Made by a program: the position numbers and the translations under genes
The notes under the pieces: generated by a model
Told to the model about the DNA's origin: nothing
Database searches by the model: none
What the model saw: only the letters and a program-made list of their open reading frames with translations
Shown here: piece after piece, positions 7,717 through 13,776 of the stretch
Position numbering within the stretch: the stretch's first letter is position 1
Layout: every line of letters begins with the position of its first letter
From: Prevotellaceae bacterium UBA711
GTDB taxonomy: Bacteria; Bacteroidota; Bacteroidia; Bacteroidales; Bacteroidaceae
Reading direction: 5' to 3'
Length of the DNA: 14,531 nt
Assembly (NCBI GenBank): GCA_002297545.1
Contig: DBLZ01000030.1
Span: 1-14,531, forward strand

Positions 7717-8336
7717 TTGTCACTATTATATATCGTGTGGTATTGCAGTTCACCGGCCGCTCTGCCCGAATTGGCTGTGCCGCCGTTCATGGGGTGGAAA
7801 CTTGTGGGGTCGGTATATATGTGTCCTATGTATGGATCCACATGTGACTCGCTGTCGCTGAAGTCTACATCCGAGTTCTGGTTGCCATGAGTGTGGAAGT
7901 AGAACTGGCATGCAACTTCCACTTTGTAGTAATCACATTCGCCATCCAGTTCGGGCAAGGTGAACGTAGCATACGGGTCGTCCCAGCCATCCAGGGCGGC
8001 ATTGGGCGCCGATGTCACGGTCTTGTCCAGCACACCGCTCTGGGGAGCGCCTGTTTTCATATATGCCGTATAGCGGACATAGATGGTACCGTTAATCTGT
8101 CCCACCAGTTTGCCCTGGTTCTTCCTCACTGCATACACTTTTATTTCATCGCCGGGGCGTATAGGACCACGCTCTATCTGTTCGTATTCATCGCTGTTGT
8201 CCACGGCCTGCTTTACGACATAGTTGAAGCCTTTCCAGCTTGGCGGTGTCACCGTGGGACCGCTTGTGCTTGGCGAGCACGCAGTCATAATAATGGAAAG
8301 GACAGCCGTCATCAGTATCGTTATCTTGCTTTTCAT
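7713..8336 (-). CDS. Putative lipoprotein of unknown function, coupled to sdaA
   Basis: A 207-residue protein with a lipoprotein signal: basic start MKSK, hydrophobic core, and a lipobox-like MTAC with Cys20 as the lipidated residue. Ser, Thr and Pro follow as a flexible linker. The rest alternates polar and hydrophobic residues with many Tyr and Asp, suggesting a beta-sandwich fold in the periplasm or at the outer membrane. No enzymatic motif is recognisable. The residues after Cys20 are Ser/Pro/Thr-rich rather than acidic, so the known Bacteroidetes surface-export signal is not obvious. The stop codon overlaps the sdaA start (ATGA at 7713-7716). It begins 60 bp after the Maf gene, and that gap has no TAnnTTTG element, so it is probably read from the upstream promoter. 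Confidence 0.85.
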   Translation of the reverse strand: MKSKITILMTAVLSIIMTACSPSTSGPTVTPPSWKGFNYVVKQAVDNSDEYEQIERGPIRPGDEIKVYAVRKNQGKLVGQINGTIYVRYTAYMKTGAPQSGVLDKTVTSAPNAALDGWDDPYATFTLPELDGECDYYKVEVACQFYFHTHGNQNSDVDFSDSESHVDPYIGHIYTDPTSFHPMNGGTANSGRAAGELQYHTIYNSDK

Positions 8337-8396
8337 AGTGGGTAAATGTTATGTTTTGATGGTTATTGGTCTATAATGTGTATGGTTGTGCCGGCA

Positions 8397-8993
8397 TCAG
8401 CAAATATAGTCCTCAGCACGCATGTCGTTGCCTGTGCCAAGGAAAGCGGCCAATTCTCTATTGAGGCGTTGTACCGGCAGTCCCATGACATTGTAATAGG
8501 AACCGTTGATGCCAGTAACTCCTACGCAGCCTATCCATTCCTGTATGCCATAGGCTCCGGCCTTGTCGAATGGCCTGTATTTGGTCACATAATGTTGTAT
8601 CTGCTCCATGGTGAGCGTGGCAAAGGTGACATCCGTCACACACGAAAATGTACGTATGCGTTCTGTTGTGCGAATGGTCACGCCGGTAACCACCTGGTGT
8701 GTGCGTCCCGACAGTTTTGCCAACATTTCGCACGCTTCCTTGGCTCCTGCCGGTTTACCCAGCACTTCACCATCAAGGTACACTATCGTGTCGGCCGTAA
8801 TCAACAACTCCTCGCTGCCGATATTGTAGGCCGCCGCCTTTTGGCGGGAGATGTATTCCGGTATGGCGGTCATGCCCAAGTCCTCCGGGTAGCTCTCGTC
8901 TATGCCATCCTGTAGTCTGACCTCAAAGTCGATTTCCATTGCCTTAAGCAGTTCCTTGCGCCGTGGCGAGTTGGATGCCAGTATTATCTTCAT
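8397..8993 (-). CDS. maf: Maf family nucleoside triphosphate pyrophosphatase (dTTP/UTP type)
   Basis: A 198-residue protein with all Maf landmarks: ASNSPRRKELL at the N-terminus (SPRR, 9-12), ISRQKA (48-53), ITADTIV (65-71, catalytic Asp68), GKP (79-81), THQVVTGV (98-105), KAGAYGIQ (144-151) and NGSYYNVMGLP (163-173). Maf proteins hydrolyse non-canonical or excess nucleoside triphosphates to the monophosphate and pyrophosphate. The KAGAYGIQ and GSYYNVMGLP pattern fits the YhdE-like subgroup acting on dTTP, UTP and modified pyrimidines. Length is usual for the family. It starts 65 bp after kdsC in the same direction and probably shares its transcript. Confidence 0.95.
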   Translation of the reverse strand: MKIILASNSPRRKELLKAMEIDFEVRLQDGIDESYPEDLGMTAIPEYISRQKAAAYNIGSEELLITADTIVYLDGEVLGKPAGAKEACEMLAKLSGRTHQVVTGVTIRTTERIRTFSCVTDVTFATLTMEQIQHYVTKYRPFDKAGAYGIQEWIGCVGVTGINGSYYNVMGLPVQRLNRELAAFLGTGNDMRAEDYIC

Positions 8994-9058
8994 CAGTATG
9001 CGTTATATGATTGTCTGTATGTTATCGAGTTTCTGTTGCTCAATGCCTCCCTTGCGGC

Positions 9059-9577
9059 CTACCATCCGAAAGCCTCCTTGCCGGCCATCCATTTGCCTTG
9101 GACCTTGAGCACCTGTTCTATCACGTCCCGTCCGCATCCCTGGCCGCCAAGGCAATGGCTGACGTATATCGCCACGGCCCTGATTTCCGGTGCGGCATCC
9201 TTGGGACAGCAAGGGCACCCGCAGCGTTGCATCACCTCATAGTCCGGTATGTCATCGCCCATGTACAGGACGTTCTCGTCGCCTATGCCGTATTTCTCCA
9301 ACAGCCTGTCGTAGGTCTCTATCTTCATGCTGCACCCCAAATGCACATCGCTGCATCCCAAACTTTCGTATCTGCGACGTACGGTCTCGTGCCTGCCACC
9401 CGTAATGATGGCTATAGGCATGCCGCACTTCAAGGCCTGGTGTATGGCATATCCGTCCTTTATGTTGACAGAGCGCACCGGTTGCCCCTCTGCGTCCATG
9501 GGTATCGTGGCTGCGCTGAGCACGCCATCTACGTCAAAGGCGATAAGCTTTATCTTGCTGAGGTCGTAGTTTATCAT
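9059..9577 (-). CDS. kdsC: 3-deoxy-D-manno-octulosonate 8-phosphate phosphatase (KdsC)
   Basis: A 172-residue HAD-superfamily phosphatase of the small, cap-less KdsC type. Motif I is DVDGVL (Asp15 nucleophile, Asp17 acid/base), motif II IITGG (57-61), motif III Lys85, and motif IV GDDIPD (107-112) for magnesium. The C-terminal tail GGQGCGRDVIEQVLK resembles the KdsC tail that reaches a neighbouring active site in the tetramer. It removes phosphate from Kdo-8-phosphate, giving Kdo for the inner core of LPS. An unusual Cys cluster (Cys119, 121, 123, 124, plus 142 and 148) sits beside motif IV. Other Kdo genes are not in the window. It lies 43 bp after the DUF2520 gene. A related HAD phosphatase acting on another nonulosonate is the main alternative. 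Confidence 0.92.
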   Translation of the reverse strand: MINYDLSKIKLIAFDVDGVLSAATIPMDAEGQPVRSVNIKDGYAIHQALKCGMPIAIITGGRHETVRRRYESLGCSDVHLGCSMKIETYDRLLEKYGIGDENVLYMGDDIPDYEVMQRCGCPCCPKDAAPEIRAVAIYVSHCLGGQGCGRDVIEQVLKVQGKWMAGKEAFGW

Positions 9578-9620
9578 GGTTTAGACTGCTGTCTTTCTGT
9601 ATTGCAATCGGCTTCTCGGT

Positions 9621-10328
9621 TTACTTTGAGTGTGATGCTCTTATGGATTCGCTCATCAGGCGATAAATCTCGCGGTATCTTGGTTCTTGCAGCATGTCCA
9701 TGTGCCACGACATCACCTTCTCGTCCCATCTGATTGCCGGCCCTGTCTGTGCCTCGTGTGGGGTGAGGGTTCGTATCTTGGCACACGTTTCCTCTATCAG
9801 TGGAAACAACACATCAAACGGGATGCCCTCCTTTGCCATCAGCCCATACGCTATATCGTACAGATGGTTGGTGAAGTTGCAGCATAGTACCGCTGCCAAG
9901 TGCATCACACGTCTCTTCTCTCCCTCCATGGGCATATACACATCAGATACCGAGGCGGCCAACTCTGTCAGCAGGGGCATGTCTTTCTCGTTCGATGTTT
10001 CCAGGAACAGAGGCACCTTGCGGAAGTCCACTTCACGTTCAATGGAAAAGGTTTGCATGGGGTACAGCACTCCACGGTGCCGGCATGTCAGAGCATCCAT
10101 AGGCACGCTGCCGGATGTATGCACCACCAGGCAATTCCTGTCGGAAAACTCCGTTGCCACCGTGGCTATGGCATCGTCCTTGACGGCAAGGATGATAATG
10201 TCCACGTCCATGGGCACGGGGCACACACGTTGACGACCTCCGCACTCGGTCACTATGTGCCCCACACATGTCAAGGCGCGCGATAAATGCGTGGCCACAC
10301 GTCCTTTGCCTATGATCGCTATCTTCAT
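9621..10328 (-). CDS. Rossmann-like/DUF2520 domain protein
   Basis: A 235-residue protein. Residues 1-95 form an NAD(P)-type Rossmann fold: the MKIAIIGKGRVATHL nucleotide loop (GxGxxA at 7-12), DIIILAVKDDAI at 43-54 and VVHTSGSVP at 68-76. Residues 100-235 are the helical DUF2520 domain, with LCCNFTNHLY (148-157) and QTGPAIRWD (194-202). The layout resembles 6-phosphogluconate- or ketopantoate-reductase-like dehydrogenases, and databases sometimes call it F420-dependent NADP oxidoreductase-like. The substrate is unknown. It starts 19 bp after the nitroreductase stop and is followed 43 bp later by kdsC. From general knowledge, this gene often neighbours kdsC and maf in Bacteroidetes, suggesting a small-molecule reductase expressed with them. 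The usual Asn in the glycine loop is Arg10 here. Confidence 0.88.
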   Translation of the reverse strand: MKIAIIGKGRVATHLSRALTCVGHIVTECGGRQRVCPVPMDVDIIILAVKDDAIATVATEFSDRNCLVVHTSGSVPMDALTCRHRGVLYPMQTFSIEREVDFRKVPLFLETSNEKDMPLLTELAASVSDVYMPMEGEKRRVMHLAAVLCCNFTNHLYDIAYGLMAKEGIPFDVLFPLIEETCAKIRTLTPHEAQTGPAIRWDEKVMSWHMDMLQEPRYREIYRLMSESIRASHSK

Positions 10329-10347
10329 GCTTCCCTGAAGGCGCCCT

Positions 10348-10878
10348 TTACAGGTGTAAAACCTTTTCTTTAATCAGAGCTTGTATCTTATCCATATTCT
10401 GCGACTTGCGCTCCATGCCCTTGTGCCCAATCGCTACCATGCACACCACGCGCAGGTCGTCGGGCAGCGACAGGATTTCACGCACCACTTCCTCGCTGTC
10501 CCTGCCGTCTGCGTCCTTGCGGGCCCTCACCTGTACCCAGCAGGCTCCCAGCCCCAGGTCTTCCGCCTGATACAGCATGGACATGGCCGCCGTGGAAGCG
10601 TCCTCTATCCATACGTCGCTCACGGCAGGGGCGGCCATCACCACGATGGCACACTTTGCCTCGGCCACAAACTGACTGCCCATGGCCTTGGACATGGACA
10701 GGCGTGCCAATGTGTCGGGATCTTCCACCACACAGAACGAATAGCTGTGCAGACCCTTGCTTGTGGGAGCCATCATGGCAACCTCCAGAATACTTTGTAT
10801 GGCCTCGGGTGCTATGGCCTCGGGCGTGAATTTGCGGTGGGAACGGCGTTTTTGCGCCAATTCATAAAATTCTTCCAT
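10348..10878 (-). CDS. Nitroreductase-family FMN oxidoreductase
   Basis: A 176-residue FMN flavoprotein of the nitroreductase superfamily. FMN-binding features are the basic RRSHRKF near the N-terminus (11-17), MAPTSKGLHSYSF (36-48), DASTAAMSMLYQAEDLGLGACW (from 93, with GLGACW at 109-114) and AIGHKG (149-154). Family members reduce nitroaromatics, quinones or flavins with NAD(P)H, and some fragment the flavin; the natural substrate cannot be told here. I chose the ATG at 10878 because an in-frame ATG nine codons earlier (10905) lies inside the -7 promoter box. This start gives a leader of about 20 nt. It appears to be the first gene of the seven-gene minus-strand run. The TAA at 10348-10350 is 19 bp before the next gene. 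Confidence 0.92.
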   Translation of the reverse strand: MEEFYELAQKRRSHRKFTPEAIAPEAIQSILEVAMMAPTSKGLHSYSFCVVEDPDTLARLSMSKAMGSQFVAEAKCAIVVMAAPAVSDVWIEDASTAAMSMLYQAEDLGLGACWVQVRARKDADGRDSEEVVREILSLPDDLRVVCMVAIGHKGMERKSQNMDKIQALIKEKVLHL

Positions 10879-10888
10879 CCTTTCTTCG

Positions 10889-10910
10889 TATCTTTGTAAG
10901 CGCAAAGATA
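10889..10910. repeat. Inverted repeat of two -7 boxes
   Basis: TATCTTTG (10889-10896) and its exact reverse complement CAAAGATA (10903-10910) flank six bases. The right arm is the -7 element of the minus-strand promoter. The left arm spans the predicted transcription start and reads as a -7 box on the plus strand, but has no -33 TTTG at the right distance. Confidence 0.7.
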
Positions 10911-10931
10911 TGAAAAAAAAGCCACATCAAA
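10903..10931 (-). promoter_or_regulatory. Promoter of the nitroreductase-led gene run
   Basis: On the minus strand TTTG (10928-10931) and TATCTTTG (10903-10910) are 17 bp apart, a near-consensus Bacteroidetes promoter. Transcription should start near 10896-10897. This sets the nitroreductase start at 10878. Confidence 0.75.
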
Positions 10932-11031
10932 ATAAGAAACACATGCTTTTTTGCGTTATCATAAGTAGTTATTGAAGCGGCATATGCCCGTGGACACGCG
11001 GATACGCTTGTGTCACATCCATTTATCATGC

Positions 11032-13410
11032 ATGAAAAGAATACTGTCATACATCGTTATGCTTACCGCCTGTCTGCTGGCTCATGCCGGTGACAGCATA
11101 CATGTCACTCTCAAGGGACGCGTCATTGACGAGCAGAATGAGCCGGTGAGTTTCTGTTTGGTCCGTGTGGAAGGTCAGCTTAAGGCCACCACGGCTGACG
11201 GAGATGGCAAATATAGCCTTTCGTTCAATTCCGCCGACTCGGTTGTCATCACGTACAACATGATAGGCTACCGTACCAGGCGACGAGTACTGAAGAAGCC
11301 TCAGGGTGCCCTGACATTGAACGTGGTGATGTACAGCAATAGCGTGGATATGGGTGAAATAGAAATCAAGGAACTGCGCCGTCAGATGGGGCAAACGCAG
11401 GAACTGAACACCGATGAAATCACCCGCATGCCCAGCACCACTGGCAATGCTGTGGAGGACCTGGTGGCAACGCAGGCCGGTGTATCGCAACACAACGAGC
11501 TGTCCTCTCAATACAACGTGCGTGGCGGGTCTTTCGACGAGAACTGTGTCTATATCAACGGCAGCGAGGTCTATCGGCCCCTGCTCATACGCAGCGGAGA
11601 GCAGGAAGGCCTGTCTGTCATCAATCCATACATGGTGGACAAGGTACGTTTCAGCGCCGGAGGATTTGAGGCCAAGTATGCCGACAAGATGTCGTCCGTG
11701 CTGGACATAGAATACCGCAAGCCGAAGAGGTGGGAGGGAACTCTGTCGGCATCGCTCCTGGGTGCATCTGCACACATGGGATGGGGCAACAAGAAGGTCT
11801 CTTTCTCTCATAGTCTGCGCTATAAGACCAATGCCTACATGCTGGGTGCCCTGGAGACCAAAGCCGAGTACTCGCCAAACTTTGTGGACTATCAGGCATA
11901 TCTCTCCTGGGCACCTGCCAAAAATTGGGACATAGACGTGATAGGATACATTTCGCACAATAGTTATAGGTTCACGCCTGCCAGCCGCGAAACCAACTTC
12001 GGTACCATGGAGAACATTACCAATTTCCGCGTCTATTTCGATGGATGGGAGCGAGATGTGTTTCAGACTTTTTATGGGACGGCCAGAGTTAAACGCAAGA
12101 TTAAGGATAGGCATTCCATCTCTTTGAATTATACGGCATTCCGTACTAATGAAAACGAGACGTATGATATACAGGGACAGTATTGGCTGTCCAACACCAG
12201 CACCGCAACGGAGCTGGCTGTGGGGACATATATGGAGCACGCCCGCAATATGTTGCACAGCACCCAGCACAGCCTGAGGCTGGCCTATGATTTTCGCAGC
12301 AAGTCGCATCACGTAGAGGCAGGTATAGCCTTTCGCCACGAGAACATCAGAGAGCGGTCGAGAGAGTGGGAATACCGCGACAGTTCGGGGTATTCCATGC
12401 CCCATAGTCCGGAGGCGCTGGAACTGATATACAACATGCGCAGCAACAATAGCATAGCTTCCAGTCACTTCGAGATGTATGCTCAGGATACGTGGCGTCG
12501 CGAGACGTCCAAGGGCATCTTCAGCCTCAACTATGGTTTAAGGATGTCGCAATGGTCGTGGAATGGCGAGTGGCTCATCTCGCCCCGTGCAAGCATAAGC
12601 TATGTGCCAAAGAAGCACGATAACATGACATTCCGCCTGGCTACCGGCCTATACTATCAGCGCCCTTTCTACAAGGAGTTGCGCGACACGGTGGCCAACG
12701 GAGCCACCACTACGGTGGAACTGAACAAGGACATACGCTCGCAGCGCTCCTTCCAGGTGATTGCAGGATACGAGTATCGCTTCAAGCTGGGAAAACGTCC
12801 TTTCCTGTTCTCTACCGAGATGTATTACAAGGCACAGGACCGCCTGAATCCATACACGGTGGACAATACCAAGATTGTCTACTACGGCCGGAATTGTGCC
12901 ACGGGCAATGTGATGGGTATTGACTTCAAGCTCTATGGCGAGTTTGTGCCAGGCACGGATTCGTGGCTGACATTCTCGCTGATGAGGGCACGCATGAACC
13001 TGAACGGCAAGAGCATACCGCAGCCAACCGATCAGACATGGTCGCTGAACATGTTCTTCTCTGACTATTTCCCGGGCACTACGCGATGGAAGCTGAACTT
13101 AAAGGCCTGTTTTGCCGGAGGCCTGCCTTTCGGGGCTCCTCACCAGGGACTGGAGGAGCACGTCTTCCGCTCTTCGGCCTACAAGCGTGTGGACGTGGGT
13201 ATGAACTTTCGCGCCTTGAATAACGAGGACCATCATCTTGGCCATAATCCCATACGCAATATCTGGTTGGGATTGGATTGCCTCAACATCTTTGGCTTCG
13301 ATAACGTTAGCGGTTACTATTGGGTAACGGATGTCAAGAACGACCAGTATGCAGTGCCCAACTTCCTGACCGGCCGAATGGTAAACTTCCGCGTCAATGT
13401 GGAGTTCTAA
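11032..13410 (+). CDS. TonB-dependent receptor with N-terminal carboxypeptidase-regulatory-like domain
   Basis: A 792-residue outer-membrane receptor from ATG 11032. An in-frame ATG at 10972 would put 20 polar residues before the signal peptide, so it is rejected. Signal peptide: MKRILSYIVMLTACLLAHA. An LTAC sequence ending at Cys14 also fits a lipobox. Residues 24-100 form the CarboxypepD_reg-like beta-sandwich (LKGRVIDEQNEPV, then GKYSLSF and MIGYRTR). The plug domain covers about 125-230, with EDLVATQAGVS, YNVRGGSFDENCVYINGSEV and FSAGGFEAKYADKMSSVLDI. A beta-barrel fills the rest and ends ...NFRVNVEF. It imports an unidentified ligand using TonB energy. No SusD partner, glycoside hydrolase or sigma/anti-sigma pair lies alongside, so it is not part of a visible polysaccharide locus. 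Its promoter within 10911-11031 is not evident. It is transcribed divergently from the nitroreductase gene. Confidence 0.93.
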   Translation: MKRILSYIVMLTACLLAHAGDSIHVTLKGRVIDEQNEPVSFCLVRVEGQLKATTADGDGKYSLSFNSADSVVITYNMIGYRTRRRVLKKPQGALTLNVVMYSNSVDMGEIEIKELRRQMGQTQELNTDEITRMPSTTGNAVEDLVATQAGVSQHNELSSQYNVRGGSFDENCVYINGSEVYRPLLIRSGEQEGLSVINPYMVDKVRFSAGGFEAKYADKMSSVLDIEYRKPKRWEGTLSASLLGASAHMGWGNKKVSFSHSLRYKTNAYMLGALETKAEYSPNFVDYQAYLSWAPAKNWDIDVIGYISHNSYRFTPASRETNFGTMENITNFRVYFDGWERDVFQTFYGTARVKRKIKDRHSISLNYTAFRTNENETYDIQGQYWLSNTSTATELAVGTYMEHARNMLHSTQHSLRLAYDFRSKSHHVEAGIAFRHENIRERSREWEYRDSSGYSMPHSPEALELIYNMRSNNSIASSHFEMYAQDTWRRETSKGIFSLNYGLRMSQWSWNGEWLISPRASISYVPKKHDNMTFRLATGLYYQRPFYKELRDTVANGATTTVELNKDIRSQRSFQVIAGYEYRFKLGKRPFLFSTEMYYKAQDRLNPYTVDNTKIVYYGRNCATGNVMGIDFKLYGEFVPGTDSWLTFSLMRARMNLNGKSIPQPTDQTWSLNMFFSDYFPGTTRWKLNLKACFAGGLPFGAPHQGLEEHVFRSSAYKRVDVGMNFRALNNEDHHLGHNPIRNIWLGLDCLNIFGFDNVSGYYWVTDVKNDQYAVPNFLTGRMVNFRVNVEF

Positions 13411-13473
13411 TAACGTCACGAAGAGTGGAGTAGGCCCCCGCGGCATAGGTTTCGGCATCCCGTGGCGAACAGC

Positions 13474-13561
13474 ATGAATGAACCGGTTTGTGCGCCTGCA
13501 TAAACTCGTTTATTCGTCGATGAAAACCGGTTTATACGATCAAATAAACCGGTTTTTTCGT
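13474..13561. repeat. Four tandem 22-bp units, each centred on a palindrome (AACCGGTTT type)
   Basis: Palindromic cores lie at 13481-13488 (AACCGGTT), 13501-13512 (TAAACTCGTTTA, the divergent one), 13524-13533 (AAACCGGTTT) and 13546-13555 (AAACCGGTTT). Their centres are at 13484.5, 13506.5, 13528.5 and 13550.5, exactly 22 bp apart. Aligned on these centres, every unit also has CG at columns 20-21. Two helical turns between centres would put bound dimers on the same face of the DNA. Function is not known to me. Confidence 0.75.
13523..13558 (+). terminator. Terminator-like hairpin formed by units 3 and 4 of the array
   Basis: A perfect 12-bp stem (13523-13534 with 13545-13556) with a 10-nt loop ends in a run of six T (13553-13558), four of them in the stem. 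It lies 113 bp after the TonB receptor stop and could end that transcript. The arms are themselves palindromic, so competing local hairpins would form, and the reverse strand also has a short T run. Confidence 0.55.
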
Positions 13562-13658
13562 TCTACAGCCCGTTAGGCAAGGGCCGATGTGACACGTTCT
13601 ATGGCGGGCGGCGCGGTATCACTCGGGATGCATCTTGGCGACTTTATATCGGGAAATG

Positions 13659-13690
13659 CTTGTGGGAATGGCGTTTTTGCCATATCTTTG
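13659..13690 (+). promoter_or_regulatory. Bacteroidetes-type promoter for fabI
   Basis: TATCTTTG at 13683-13690 is a perfect -7 box. CTTG at 13659-13662, 20 bp upstream, is a one-mismatch -33 element. Transcription would start near 13697, leaving an 80-nt leader before the ATG at 13777. Confidence 0.65.
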
Positions 13691-13776
13691 TATGCAAATG
13701 GTGGTGTGGACATGTCAATCATTACATGTGTGCGCGCCTGTTATAAAATAAGGACAATAAATACAGACCAAGAATT

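Larger units (their letters stand above)
13411..13776. other. 366-bp intergenic region between the TonB receptor and fabI
   Basis: This gap carries, in order, a featureless 60 bp, the four-unit 22-bp palindrome array (13474-13561), about 100 bp without recognisable signals, the fabI promoter, and an 80-nt leader. The leader contains two ACATGT hexamers (13710-13715 and 13724-13729) with 8 bp between, just after the predicted start of transcription. No convincing protein gene is present. Confidence 0.7.

Noticed and set aside
7132..7890. Plus-strand open frame of 252 codons opposite sdaA and the lipoprotein gene
   Set aside because: It is antisense to a well-identified enzyme and crosses the ATGA junction of two real genes.
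10889..10896. Left TATCTTTG as a functional promoter for the TonB receptor
   Set aside because: No TTTG or close variant lies 17-21 bp upstream, and the leader would be about 130 nt. It is kept only as part of the inverted repeat.
10879..10905. Upstream ATG for the nitroreductase at 10905
   Set aside because: It lies within the -7 box and would not be in the transcript.
10972..11031. Upstream ATG for the TonB receptor
   Set aside because: It would add 20 polar and basic residues before a complete signal peptide.
11047..12468. Long minus-strand open frame (473 codons) inside the TonB receptor gene
   Set aside because: It lies wholly antisense to a clear receptor gene, its translation has no recognisable domain, and codon bias of the sense gene explains the lack of stops.
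13474..13561. The 22-bp array as a CRISPR
   Set aside because: The units are contiguous palindromes with no unique spacers, and no cas gene is present.
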